Of a stretch of 64,000 bases of DNA, positions 44,124 through 52,996 are shown one piece after another. Under the pieces are notes generated by a model. The model had not been told where the DNA came from and ran no database searches. It saw only the letters and a program-made list of their open reading frames with translations. Numbering within the stretch: position 1 is the first letter of the stretch; the number at the start of each line of letters is the position of its first letter. Both the position numbers and the translations under genes were made by a program. The stretch comes from Cognatishimia maritima (GTDB lineage Bacteria; Pseudomonadota; Alphaproteobacteria; Rhodobacterales; Rhodobacteraceae): NCBI RefSeq assembly GCF_900129685.1, contig NZ_FQWM01000001.1, positions 956,791 to 1,020,790 of the forward strand. The letters run 5' to 3'.

Positions 44124-44831
44124 ATGGGAAAATCAGAACTGCAGCGCGAAGTCGCATATCGCAAGATCCTGGACCGGATCATTTCAGGTGAATTGTCCGT
44201 GGAGGAGCCGCTGTCGGAGCGGGGTCTATCGGACATGCTGGGGATCGGGCGCATGCCCATTCGCGAGGCGATCCGCGATCTTGCACGGGACGGAGTGCTG
44301 GAGATCGTGCCGGTCCGCGGGACATTCGTGCGGGCCATTACCGTGGCACAGATCCATGAACTTTTTGACGTGCGCCAAGCGCTCGAATGTCTGGCCGCAC
44401 AGCGCGCGGCAGAAAACGGACCGACGCCGGAACTGGCAGAGTTCCGTAAGGCGCTGGAGCAGAGCCGCAGCCCCGTCGAAGGCGTGGATATCGACGATAC
44501 ATACGCCGTCGGGATGGAATTCCATGTCGAACTGGTGCGTGCTAGCCGCAATGCGCTGCTGATCGAGATGTATATGCCGCTCCGGGTGCGTTACCGCACG
44601 CTGATGCGTCTTGCGCGGTTCTACGATCAGGACTGGGTGATGCGCGGCATTGAGGATCACCTGACCATTCTGGACGCGGTCGAGGCCGGAGACGGCGCCG
44701 CCGCCCGCGAGGCCATGAGTGCGCATCTGGAGCGCAGTTATCAATCCAAGATCCGCATTCTGGAATCGATGCGCACGCCCAACGCCCTTTCGGGATCGGG
44801 AGGCGTTCTTCCGTTTCCGAAACGCGGCTGA
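44124..44831 (+). CDS. GntR-family (FCD) regulator of the amino-acid uptake and aldolase operon
   Basis: This 235-residue GntR regulator has an N-terminal winged helix (ILDRIISGELSVEEPLSERG, LSDMLGIGRMPIREAIRDLA, LEIVPVRGTFVRAI) and an FCD effector domain with metal-site histidines (MEFHVELVRAS and GIEDHLTILDAVEAGDG). The start codon directly follows the TGGTATACCA palindrome. It is 39 bases upstream of the solute-binding protein gene on the same strand, so it probably regulates the following operon. The ligand may be the hydroxy amino acid transported, which is inference. Confidence 0.87.
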   Translation: MGKSELQREVAYRKILDRIISGELSVEEPLSERGLSDMLGIGRMPIREAIRDLARDGVLEIVPVRGTFVRAITVAQIHELFDVRQALECLAAQRAAENGPTPELAEFRKALEQSRSPVEGVDIDDTYAVGMEFHVELVRASRNALLIEMYMPLRVRYRTLMRLARFYDQDWVMRGIEDHLTILDAVEAGDGAAAREAMSAHLERSYQSKIRILESMRTPNALSGSGGVLPFPKRG

Positions 44832-44870
44832 TCAAGAAACCGTCATCACCAACCAACTGGGGAGAAGGAA

Positions 44871-45902
44871 ATGAAACAAATCATCACGGGCGCAACCTGC
44901 GCCGCACTCGCATCGCTTGCCGTATCTCTGCCTGCGCAGGCACAGGACGGATCGACCGTGGAAGCGGTCAAGTCGAAGGGGGTCGTTTCCTGCGCCGCGA
45001 ACGGGGGTCGTCAGGGGATGTCGTCGCTCGACAGCCAGGGCAAATGGGTCGGTCTCGATGTCGATACCTGCCGTGCCGTAGCCGCGGCGGTCCTAGGGGA
45101 TGCCGAAGCCATCAATATGGTCAAGGCAACCACGCAGACCCGCTTTCCGATGCTGCAAACCGGCGAAGTCGACATCGTCACGGCCAATGCCACCTGGACG
45201 CTGTCGCGCGATGCGGAACTGGGCATCAACTTTACGGTAACCACCTTCTACGACGGGCAAGGCTTCATGGTGCCCAAGGACCTTGGCGTGAGCGATGTGG
45301 CCGAACTGGACGGGGCCGATCTGTGCGTGCCGCCCGGATCGAACTCCGAAAAAGTGGCCGCTGATGTGGCACAGAAGAATAACATTTCCTTCAACTCGAT
45401 CGTAATCGAAGACCAATCGGAGTTGCAAAAGGCGTTCTTTAATGGGCGTTGTGACGTGCACATCCTGTCCACCTCCGGCCTGGCCGCCGCCCGCTCCAGC
45501 CTTGCAGACAATCCCGACGATTGGATCATCCTGCCCGGCATCTACGGCAAGGATCCGATGGGCCCTGCGGTACGGCAGGGGGACGCAAACTGGAACGACA
45601 TCGTCAACTGGGTCATCTTCGCGATGATCGCCGCCGAAGAGCACGCCATCACCTCTGCCAATGTGGACGAGATGAAGACAAGCGGCGACCCGGAGGTGGA
45701 AAACCTGCTGGGCGTCAAGGGCGATCTGGGGGCCAAGCTAGGCCTCGACAATGAATGGGCCTACCGCATCATAAAAACCGTGGGCAGCTACGGCGAGGTT
45801 TACGACCGCAACTTCGGTGAAGGCTCCCCGCTGAAACTGGCGCGCGGCCTGAACGGTCTGGCTGCGGATGGTGGCATGATGTACTCCCCTCCGTTCAAGT
45901 AA
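44871..45902 (+). CDS. general amino-acid ABC transporter solute-binding protein (AapJ-like)
   Basis: This 343-residue periplasmic binding protein is of the AapJ/BztA type. A signal peptide (MKQIITGATCAALASLAVSL, cleavage after AQA) is followed by VKSKGVVSCAANGG, DSQGKWVGLDVDTCRAVAAA, QTRFPMLQTGEVDIVTANAT and the C-terminal NFGEGSPLKLARGLN that characterises this group. AapJ proteins bind a broad range of L-amino acids. The start follows GGAGAAGGAA. It is the first transporter gene, with a strong stem-loop between it and the permease gene. Confidence 0.92.
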   Translation: MKQIITGATCAALASLAVSLPAQAQDGSTVEAVKSKGVVSCAANGGRQGMSSLDSQGKWVGLDVDTCRAVAAAVLGDAEAINMVKATTQTRFPMLQTGEVDIVTANATWTLSRDAELGINFTVTTFYDGQGFMVPKDLGVSDVAELDGADLCVPPGSNSEKVAADVAQKNNISFNSIVIEDQSELQKAFFNGRCDVHILSTSGLAAARSSLADNPDDWIILPGIYGKDPMGPAVRQGDANWNDIVNWVIFAMIAAEEHAITSANVDEMKTSGDPEVENLLGVKGDLGAKLGLDNEWAYRIIKTVGSYGEVYDRNFGEGSPLKLARGLNGLAADGGMMYSPPFK

Positions 45903-45915
45903 AACGGATCAGCCT

Positions 45916-45955
45916 GCCACAGCGCCTATTCTTCCAAGGGCGCTGTGGCCCTTTT
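45916..45955 (+). terminator. intra-operon stem-loop (partial terminator)
   Basis: A perfect 11-bp stem, GCCACAGCGCC/GGCGCTGTGGC (45916-45926 with 45939-45949), is followed by CCTTTT. It lies 13 bases after the binding-protein stop and before the permease start. Such stem-loops commonly attenuate transcription so that binding protein exceeds membrane subunits. Confidence 0.75.
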
Positions 45956-45977
45956 ATTCACCTCGCATTGGGCTGCC

Positions 45978-47126
45978 ATGTTCTGGAATGACGCGAAAAT
46001 TCGCGGTCTGATCTATCAGGCCACCGTCCTGGTCCTTGTGCTTTTGGCGCTGGCCTATTTCGCGCTGAACGCACAGCAGGCATTGCAGGAACGCGGCATC
46101 ACGACCGGTCTGGCGTTTCTGGGTCAGCAGTCCGGTTTTGCCATTGGCGAAGGCGCGATCACGCATGACGCTTCGGACACCTATTTTCACGCGCTGCTGA
46201 CCGGAGCGATCAACACGCTGACCGTCTCCATCGCCAGCATCGTCGGGGCTACGATGATCGGTCTTCTACTGGGCATCGCGCGACTGTCGGCCAACAAGCT
46301 TCTGTCAGGCTTTGCGCTGATCTATGTCGAGCTTTTTCGCAACACGCCGCAGCTATTGCAGATGGTCATGTGGTACCTGTTGCTGACCCAATTACCGGGC
46401 CCGCGCGACGCGCTGTCACCGATTGCGGGCCATCTCTATCTGACCAATCGGGGCATCAACATCCCGGTGCTGGAGAATGGAACAAGCCTTTTCACGGCGT
46501 TCCTTCTGGCGCTCGTTCTGGTTGTCATTTGCGTGACCACGGCCTTTCGCCTAATGGACCGCCGTCTGCGCAACACCGGCAAGGCCAACGGACGCTTTGC
46601 GGCACTGGCGGGCGCGGGCATTGCCGCCCTGTTGGGCACATGGCTTCTGCTGGGCACGCCGACAACCCTTGTCAGCCCGACCTTGCAGGGTTTCAAATAC
46701 CGCGGAGGCCAGACAATTTCGCCCGAGTTTATCGCGCTTTTCTTTGGCCTCTCGCTCTATATCGGGGCCTTCATCGGAGAGATCGTGCGCGCGGGCCTGC
46801 AATCGGTGTCGCGGGGACAGCTGGAGGCGGCGGATTCCATCCCGCTTAGCCGCTATGACAGGTTCCGACTGATCGTCCTGCCACAGGCCCTGCGGGTCAT
46901 GGTGCCACCTGCCACCGCGCAATATGTCAGCCTGCTAAAGAACAGCGCCCTTGGTGTCGCGGTTGGCTATCCTGAGCTTTTCAACGTCACCAACACGACC
47001 ACCACGCTGAGTGGGCAGGCACTGGAATGCGTTTTGCTGATGGCGGTGTTCTACCTATCGATTGCGCTGACAATCTCCGCACTTATGAACCTTTATAACC
47101 GACGCGTTCAGATCAAGGAGCGCTAG
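45978..47126 (+). CDS. amino-acid ABC transporter permease 1 (AapQ-like)
   Basis: This 382-residue integral membrane subunit of the HisM/AapQ family has an N-terminal hydrophobic helix (YQATVLVLVLLALAYFAL), a first permease segment (LTGAINTLTVSIASIVGATM), ELFRNTPQLLQMVMWY, and the EAA loop region GQLEAADSIPLSRYDRFRLI followed by VLPQALRVMVPP. The ATG at 45978 is preferred because the upstream GTG (45945) falls inside the stem-loop. It pairs with the second permease gene, which starts five bases after its stop. Confidence 0.9.
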   Translation: MFWNDAKIRGLIYQATVLVLVLLALAYFALNAQQALQERGITTGLAFLGQQSGFAIGEGAITHDASDTYFHALLTGAINTLTVSIASIVGATMIGLLLGIARLSANKLLSGFALIYVELFRNTPQLLQMVMWYLLLTQLPGPRDALSPIAGHLYLTNRGINIPVLENGTSLFTAFLLALVLVVICVTTAFRLMDRRLRNTGKANGRFAALAGAGIAALLGTWLLLGTPTTLVSPTLQGFKYRGGQTISPEFIALFFGLSLYIGAFIGEIVRAGLQSVSRGQLEAADSIPLSRYDRFRLIVLPQALRVMVPPATAQYVSLLKNSALGVAVGYPELFNVTNTTTTLSGQALECVLLMAVFYLSIALTISALMNLYNRRVQIKER

Positions 47127-47131
47127 GAGCA

Positions 47132-48241
47132 ATGCCCAGGATCTCCCATACCCGGCCCGGTGAGGGCCGCACCCTGCCCCGCCCGGACAGCGATCACGGC
47201 TGGCTCCGCACCGTCCGGGACGGGTTTTTCAGCGGCTGGATCAGCGGTGCGATCACAGTTGTTTTTGTAGCGGGCCTTGCCACGATCCTGCCGTCGGTCT
47301 GGCGGTGGGCGGTGGCGGATGCTGTCTGGTACACCACGGACCCTTCGGCCTGTCGCGCGGCTTCTGGCGCCTGCTGGGCCGTGGTGGCGGAGAAATATCG
47401 CGTCATCCTGTTTGGTACCTACCCCTACGATCAGCACTGGCGCGGGGCGCTCGTGGTCCTGTTCGTCACGGGCTTGGCCGTTCTGAGTTCCGTGCCCCGG
47501 TTGTGGTCCGCCCGGCTGTTCGTGGTCTGGGCAGTGGCAGCCGTCACGGTTGCCGTCCTGATGTTCGGCGGCATCTTCGGGCTGCCATATGTGGGCACCA
47601 ACCAATGGGGTGGTCTGCCGCTGACCATGATCGTCTTCATAACCTCGGTGGTCTTCGGGCTGCCGCTGGCGGTCGTGCTGGCCCTTGGCCGCCGCTCGCA
47701 TCTACCGGTCATCCGTGCGGTCTGCATCGGCGTGATCGAGATCGTGCGCGGCCTGCCGCTGGTGTCCGTCCTCTTCATGATGATCATCCTCTTGCCGCTG
47801 TTCCTGCCAAGCGATCTGACCGTCGACAAGCTCCTGCGCGCGCTCATCGGCATGGTGGTTTTTTTCGGCGCCTACGCGGCGGAGGTCGTTCGCGGGGGTT
47901 TGCAGGCGATCCCCGCCGGGCAGTATGACGCGGCCAAGGCGCTTGGACTTGGTTACTGGCCTTCCATGTTCAAAATAATCCTGCCGCAGGCCCTGCGGAT
48001 CGTGATCCCGGCCCTGATGAACGACATCATCCGCGCCTTCAAGAACACTACTTTCGTGTCCGTCATCGGCATCTTCGACATGCTCGGCGCGACCAAGGCC
48101 TCACTCAGGGACGTCGACTGGGTGCGCTATTCCACCGAGGCCTATATCTTTGTCGCCCTTGTGTTTTTCCTCTACTGCTTCGCCATGTCGCGCTACAGCC
48201 AATTCATCGAAACGCGTCTCGGCCGGGAGGACACCCGATGA
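47132..48241 (+). CDS. amino-acid ABC transporter permease 2 (AapM-like)
   Basis: This 369-residue second permease subunit has several spans, a [20 protein letters not shown] segment and the EAA loop [20 protein letters not shown] followed by [17 protein letters not shown] periplasmic insertion with two cysteines (around [13 protein letters not shown]) lies near the first span. The start follows AGGAGCA. The ATP-binding subunit gene overlaps its stop by four bases (ATGA). Confidence 0.9.
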   Translation: MPRISHTRPGEGRTLPRPDSDHGWLRTVRDGFFSGWISGAITVVFVAGLATILPSVWRWAVADAVWYTTDPSACRAASGACWAVVAEKYRVILFGTYPYDQHWRGALVVLFVTGLAVLSSVPRLWSARLFVVWAVAAVTVAVLMFGGIFGLPYVGTNQWGGLPLTMIVFITSVVFGLPLAVVLALGRRSHLPVIRAVCIGVIEIVRGLPLVSVLFMMIILLPLFLPSDLTVDKLLRALIGMVVFFGAYAAEVVRGGLQAIPAGQYDAAKALGLGYWPSMFKIILPQALRIVIPALMNDIIRAFKNTTFVSVIGIFDMLGATKASLRDVDWVRYSTEAYIFVALVFFLYCFAMSRYSQFIETRLGREDTR

Positions 48242-48981
48242 CGCAAGCACTCGTCAAGATCGACGGTCTGCAGAAGTGGTACGCGGATTTCCATGCGCTG
48301 CGGGATGTGACGCTGCATGTTGGCGCAGGTGAAAGGGTCGTGATCTGCGGCCCCTCGGGGTCCGGCAAGTCGTCACTGGTGCGCTGCGTCAACCGGCTGG
48401 AGCCGCATCAGGGTGGCCGGATCGAGGTTGCCGGCACCGTGCTGGATGACAGCCCCGCCGCTGTGCACCGCATTCGTCTGCTGTCGGGCATGGTGTTTCA
48501 GCAGTTCAATCTGTTCCCGCATCTCACCGTGCTGGAGAACCTGACACTGGGTCCGATCCATGCCTTGCGCCAGACCGCATCGCAGGCCGAAGCCCATGCG
48601 ATGCAGCTTCTTGAGCGGGTGCGCGTGGCCGATCAGGCGTTGAAGTTTCCCGGCCAACTGTCTGGCGGTCAGCAGCAGCGCGTTGCCATCGCCCGCGCCC
48701 TGATGACCAATCCGCAGCTCTTGCTGTTTGATGAGCCTACATCGTCTCTCGACCCCGAAATGGTTAGTGAAGTGCTCGACGTGATGATCGAACTCGCGCG
48801 CGAAGGGGTCACCATGATTGTCGTCACCCACGAGATGGGCTTTGCCCGCGCGGTGGCCGATCTTGTCGTCTTCATGGATCAGGGGGAGGTCGTGGAATCC
48901 GCCCCGCCGGCGACCTTCTTTGCCAACCCCGCCAATGACCGCACCAGGCAGTTTCTGGCAAAGCTGGATCTGGCCGCATGA
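48238..48981 (+). CDS. amino-acid ABC transporter ATP-binding protein (AapP-like)
   Basis: This 247-residue ABC ATPase is of the GlnQ/AapP type. It has Walker [14 protein letters not shown] (about residues 38-50), the Q loop in [18 protein letters not shown], signature [16 protein letters not shown], Walker [15 protein letters not shown] and the switch histidine in [10 protein letters not shown]. It overlaps the permease gene before it and the aldolase gene after it by four bases each, showing that the lyase gene is part of the transport operon. Confidence 0.94.
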   Translation: MTQALVKIDGLQKWYADFHALRDVTLHVGAGERVVICGPSGSGKSSLVRCVNRLEPHQGGRIEVAGTVLDDSPAAVHRIRLLSGMVFQQFNLFPHLTVLENLTLGPIHALRQTASQAEAHAMQLLERVRVADQALKFPGQLSGGQQQRVAIARALMTNPQLLLFDEPTSSLDPEMVSEVLDVMIELAREGVTMIVVTHEMGFARAVADLVVFMDQGEVVESAPPATFFANPANDRTRQFLAKLDLAA

Positions 48982-50018
48982 ACGCTTTCATTGACCTTTC
49001 CAGCGACACCTGCACCCGGCCCGGCGAAGCGATGCGCGCGGCCATGGCCCGCGCAGAGGTGGGCGACGAAAGCAAGCATCGCGACCCGACGGTGACGCAT
49101 CTATGCGAGCGGGTTGCCGATCTGTTGGGGCAAGAGGCGGCACTGTTTCTGCCATCGGGCACGATGTGCAACAACATCGCCGCGATGGTGCATTGCTCCC
49201 CTGGCAGCGAAGTCATCGCTGCCGAGGCCAGCCATGTGGAGACGTCCGAATCCGGCGCGCTTTCCGTCTTTGCGGGGGCTCGGTTGCGGACAATCAGAAC
49301 AGATGCGGGCGTCTTTACCCCCGCGCAGGTGCGCGACCTGATGCGCAGCGCGAAGGGGACGCGCGCGCCACGGGTGTCGGCCATCTTTGCCGAACAGACC
49401 CACAACCGCAGTGGCGGCTCTGTCTGGCCGGCGGAGCGCATCGCGTCACTCGCTGCCTTCGCCAGGGAACACGACATCGCATTCCACATCGACGGGGCGC
49501 GGATCATGAACGCCGCCGTCGCATTGGGGTGCGATGCGTCGGACTTCGGCAGACACACGGATTCGGTCTGGATGTCCTTCACCAAGGGGCTGGGGTGCCC
49601 CGTAGGGTCTGTGCTGGCAGGATCGACAGGCTTCATTGACGCCGCGTGGGAGTGGAAACACCGCTTTGGGGGCGGTATGCGGCAAGCGGGTATGCTGGCG
49701 GCGGGCTGTCTGCATGCGCTCGACCACAATATCGACCGTTTGGCCGAAGACCATGAGAACGCCGCCCTGTTAGCCTCGCGTATCGCCCGGATCGACGGCC
49801 TGCGGCTGACACAATCGGCGTTCGAGACCAACATGGTGTTCTTTGAACTGCTCGATGAAGCTGCCGATACCATCACGCTCGCTCGCAAACTGGAAAGCGA
49901 GGGCATCCGCATCGGAGTGGAGTCGCCAAGGCTCCTGCGGGCCGTGACCCATATGGATGTGACTGCCAGAGACATTGAGACCGCCGCAGATGCGCTGGCC
50001 TGCCTCGTGACCGCATGA
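48978..50018 (+). CDS. low-specificity threonine aldolase-like PLP lyase (fold type I)
   Basis: This 346-residue PLP enzyme of the threonine aldolase/beta-eliminating lyase family would cleave beta-hydroxy-alpha-amino acids to glycine and an aldehyde. Visible features are [28 protein letters not shown] (PLP phosphate site), the [13 protein letters not shown] segment, [12 protein letters not shown] and the PLP lysine in [16 protein letters not shown] (about residue 200). It is embedded between the transporter ATPase and a second, fold-III aldolase with ATGA overlaps. The exact substrate is unknown; L-threonine, L-allo-threonine or 3-hydroxyaspartate-like compounds are candidates. Confidence 0.88.
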   Translation: MNAFIDLSSDTCTRPGEAMRAAMARAEVGDESKHRDPTVTHLCERVADLLGQEAALFLPSGTMCNNIAAMVHCSPGSEVIAAEASHVETSESGALSVFAGARLRTIRTDAGVFTPAQVRDLMRSAKGTRAPRVSAIFAEQTHNRSGGSVWPAERIASLAAFAREHDIAFHIDGARIMNAAVALGCDASDFGRHTDSVWMSFTKGLGCPVGSVLAGSTGFIDAAWEWKHRFGGGMRQAGMLAAGCLHALDHNIDRLAEDHENAALLASRIARIDGLRLTQSAFETNMVFFELLDEAADTITLARKLESEGIRIGVESPRLLRAVTHMDVTARDIETAADALACLVTA

Positions 50019-51136
50019 GCAGGCCGCATCCCAATTCCCATCTGATTGGCGACCTTCAGGCACGGTCCGCGCTGGCGACACCGGCGCTCATTCTCGATCT
50101 GCCTGTGCTAGAGGCCAATCTGTCGACGGGCATGCGGCTGGTCAAAGACGCAGGCAAGGCGTTCCGTCCGCATTTCAAGGCGCACAAGTCGCTCGATATC
50201 GCAAGGCGGCAGCTTGAACTCGGTGCCACGGGCATTTGCGTGGCCACCCTGAGCGAAGCCGAAGCCGCGTGTGAGTTGGGGGCCGAACTCCTTCTGACCT
50301 CGATTATCTCGACCGACGCCCAGTGCAAACGCATCGCGGCGCTGGCAGCATCTGGAGCGACAATCATTGCCGTGGTCGATCACCCCGACGTGGCTCTGCG
50401 GCTTGAATCTGTGCTGCAGGGTACCTGTGGTGCTCTAGACGTCCTCATCGACCTCGACATGCGCCGCGCGCGGTCCGGCTGTGCGACGCCCAAGGCGGCA
50501 GCAGAACTTGGGAACTTGGTCAGCGCGTCTCCGACCCTGCGGTTGCGTGGGGTGCAGGCCTATGCCGGCCAGCTGTCGCACATGACATCGTGCAAAGAGA
50601 GATCGGCTGCCCATGCCGAGTTTACCAGCCGCCTTGCTGCCTTCAAATTTGCGCTGTCACATATTCTACCCGATGACCCTATCGTTTCGGGCGGTAGCAC
50701 GGGGTCGATGAACCTCGATCTGTCCGGACCGCTGACCGAGCTGCAGTGTGGCAGCTATGCCCTGATGGATGTCGAGTATCTGAACGTGGAGCCGGGGTGG
50801 ACCGCTTGGCCGTTCAAGCCCGCCCTGCGGGTGCAGTCGTCAGTGCTGAGCACCCATTGGGACGCGCATGCGATAACGGACGCTGGCGACAAATGGTTCG
50901 CAGACAAGTATGGGGCAGCCCCGCGGATTGTCCTCGGCGCACCAGAAACAGCGGTCTTCGAACCCATCAGCGACGAACACGCACGCTTGGTGACTGAGGC
51001 CAAGTTGCACCCGGGCGACAGGATCGAATGCTTGCCCCCGCATTGCGACCCGACGATCAATCTCTTTGCCGCCTACCACGTGTTCGCAGGCGAGCAGTTG
51101 CGCGACATCTGGCCGATCGAAGCGCGGGGTCTGTAG
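50015..51136 (+). CDS. DSD1-type PLP enzyme: D-threonine/D-3-hydroxyaspartate aldolase-like (fold type III)
   Basis: This 373-residue enzyme has the alanine-racemase-like N-terminal barrel with the PLP lysine in RPHFKAHKSLDIARRQ (about residue 47). A C-terminal beta domain with metal-binding histidine and cysteine in ECLPPHCDPTINL follows, as in D-threonine aldolases and D-serine or 3-hydroxyaspartate dehydratases. It needs PLP and a divalent metal in characterised relatives. The gene overlaps the preceding lyase gene by four bases and ends the operon. Together the two enzymes could cleave opposite stereoisomers of imported beta-hydroxy amino acids. Confidence 0.85.
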   Translation: MSRPHPNSHLIGDLQARSALATPALILDLPVLEANLSTGMRLVKDAGKAFRPHFKAHKSLDIARRQLELGATGICVATLSEAEAACELGAELLLTSIISTDAQCKRIAALAASGATIIAVVDHPDVALRLESVLQGTCGALDVLIDLDMRRARSGCATPKAAAELGNLVSASPTLRLRGVQAYAGQLSHMTSCKERSAAHAEFTSRLAAFKFALSHILPDDPIVSGGSTGSMNLDLSGPLTELQCGSYALMDVEYLNVEPGWTAWPFKPALRVQSSVLSTHWDAHAITDAGDKWFADKYGAAPRIVLGAPETAVFEPISDEHARLVTEAKLHPGDRIECLPPHCDPTINLFAAYHVFAGEQLRDIWPIEARGL

Positions 51137-51755
51137 CTAGTTGTAAGCCGGATAGGCGAGCTTGGGGAAGTGCCGCTATCGAAACTGAAGCCACCTTTGC
51201 CACTGGCAGCTCTGAGCCCAAAGTGTAGAATGTTCCGCGACGCACGAATGTCCACTTTGGGCATAGGCGGAGCGGGTGCGGGCACTAATGGGCGAGTTGC
51301 GGCACACAATAACTAAGGTTCGCTCCGGCCCTCAAAATAAAGGCACCCTCAAAACAAAGGCCATGGGCGGTATGACAATCTCGTTCAAGCCGACTGTCAT
51401 TGTAATTCCAGCGCTAAGACACTATATACAGGGTACAAAGTTGTGGTTTTCTTCGGCAGAGGCGTATCGCCTGCCGGAGCGGACGGCTATCTTCTATCAT
51501 CAAAATTCAACTGTCACGTGCCACATCAAGGCAATGACGTTTGGGAAGGGTGCCGATGTTATCGCGTGCGACTGCATCGGGCTTGCCCTAAGTACATGCA
51601 ACTTTGACGGCTGCACTGGCCCCAGAACTGGGGTCAGAATGATCAGCGCCACGAACAGCGCGGTGCCAATCGGCACAACGTATATACGCCTCTGACACCA
51701 AAACGTGTCAGCGTAAAAATAGTGAGGCGGCGCTTTCTCCGTCAAAGGATCAAAA
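51137..51755. other. 619-base gap with inverted repeats, no supported gene
   Basis: A 10-bp inverted repeat GCCCAAAGTG/CACTTTGGGC (51216-51225 with 51253-51262) lies 80 bases after the aldolase operon. CTGACAC/GTGTCAG (51692-51698 with 51705-51711) lies upstream of the next gene. A minus-strand frame (51500-51787) encodes one hydrophobic stretch, but it has no ribosome binding site and overlaps the next gene start. A plus-strand frame (about 51276-51695) has no coding character. I call no gene here. Confidence 0.45.
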
Positions 51756-52109
51756 ATGACTTTTCCCGAATGGACTAAGCCAAGCATCTACGGTGCTTTG
51801 GTCGGTGCTGTCGCGATTTCTATTATCGGCTTTACTTGGGGGGGCTGGACAACAAACAGCAACGCCCAAGCTATGGCAAAGGACTTTGCGACAGACGAAG
51901 TGACGTTGGCCATGGTTCCGCTGTGTCTCGGAACCTCGGCGGCAGATCCCGAACGCACCGAAAAGCTCGCTGTTCTTCAGGGCCTCACCGGCTTTGGCCG
52001 TATCAATGCCATGATGGACACAGGGTGGGCGATCCGCCCGGGCTCAGAAGCCTCAGACCGCCGTCTTGCAAGCGCTTGTCTCGCGGGGCTTGAGTTGGAT
52101 GGGTCATAA
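51756..52109 (+). CDS. hypothetical single-span membrane protein
   Basis: This 117-residue protein has one N-terminal membrane span (YGALVGAVAISIIGFTWGGW, about residues 12-31) and a small periplasmic domain containing two cysteines (MVPLCLGTSAADPER and ASACLAGLEL). These may form a disulfide. The start follows AAAGGATCAAAA. It looks like a conserved type of small anchored protein in Rhodobacterales, but I cannot name a family. It precedes a secreted cysteine-repeat protein by 37 bases. Confidence 0.7.
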   Translation: MTFPEWTKPSIYGALVGAVAISIIGFTWGGWTTNSNAQAMAKDFATDEVTLAMVPLCLGTSAADPERTEKLAVLQGLTGFGRINAMMDTGWAIRPGSEASDRRLASACLAGLELDGS

Positions 52110-52146
52110 ATCCAATGCGTCACGACCTTCGTCACAGGCCACTGCC

Positions 52147-52926
52147 ATGAGGCATGGCTTGATAGGTGCCAGATTACCTAGGGGCATTCTCTTCGGACCA
52201 ATTTTCGCGCTATTGGCCTTTGCGTTGCCTGCGATCGCCCAGACCATGCCTGAAAACGCCCGCGAACAAAGCTATGGCGACGGCTGGGAATGCAACATCG
52301 GGTATCGGCTGGCTGGTGACACTTGTGCTGAGATTGTGATCCCGAAAGATGCCTATGAGACAAACCGCACCTATGGGTCCGGATGGGACTGTCACCACGG
52401 TTTCAGAAAGGTCGATGGGGCGGCATGCGTTGCAGTTGTTGTGCCCCCAAATGGATTTCTAGACCCTTCTGGCCAGCGCTGGCGCTGCTTGCGTGGTTTT
52501 TTCCAAGTTGGCGATAGCTGCCAAGAGGTTGCTGTGCCGGAAAACGGTTATCTAACAGAGACATCCCGCGGGTCTGGGTGGGAATGTGAGCGCGGATTTG
52601 AACAGGTGGATGACAGCTGCTCGGCAATTGCGGTTCCGATCAACGGATTTCTGAATGGTACGCGCTACGGTCGACGCTGGTCATGTGAGCGCGGTTTTCT
52701 CGAAAAGGATGGTCTCTGCGTGGCCGTCGTCATCCCAGACTTCGCATTTTTTGACGATACATCTTACGGCGAAGGATGGAAATGTCAGAGGGGGTATCAA
52801 GCGACTGATACAGGCTGCGAAGCAATCAATATCCCAGAGAATGCCCATCTGGACAGATCTGGAAACCGTTGGGAATGCAACCGGAATTTCCAAAAATCCA
52901 GAGAGCTGTGCGTTCTAAATAACTGA
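52147..52926 (+). CDS. secreted cysteine-repeat protein
   Basis: This 259-residue exported protein has a signal peptide (hydrophobic GILFGPIFALLAFALPAIA, cleavage after AIAQ). About seven tandem repeats of roughly 33 residues follow. Each has the pattern G-x-G-W-x-C-x2-G-F/Y-x(5-7)-C-x3-V/I-x-V/I-P-x-N/D-x-F/Y-L. Examples are YGDGWECNIGYRLAGDTCAE, YGSGWDCHHGFRKVDG and GSGWECERGFEQVDDSCSAI. Two cysteines per repeat suggest a chain of small disulfide-stabilised modules, as in surface adhesins. The final repeat is shortened. The ATG at 52147 gives the signal peptide; the frame is open upstream. The function is unknown. Confidence 0.78.
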   Translation: MRHGLIGARLPRGILFGPIFALLAFALPAIAQTMPENAREQSYGDGWECNIGYRLAGDTCAEIVIPKDAYETNRTYGSGWDCHHGFRKVDGAACVAVVVPPNGFLDPSGQRWRCLRGFFQVGDSCQEVAVPENGYLTETSRGSGWECERGFEQVDDSCSAIAVPINGFLNGTRYGRRWSCERGFLEKDGLCVAVVIPDFAFFDDTSYGEGWKCQRGYQATDTGCEAINIPENAHLDRSGNRWECNRNFQKSRELCVLNN

Positions 52927-52996
52927 GCGCAAGACACCAAATTCCTCGCTTCAACTGTCAGACGGGCGAAAACCTCGCCTTCAAAAAGGACATAAG

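Noticed and set aside
51500..51787. minus-strand frame with a hydrophobic stretch, possible membrane protein
   Set aside because: It starts inside the next gene on the other strand, has no ribosome binding site, and the rest of the translation has no coding character.
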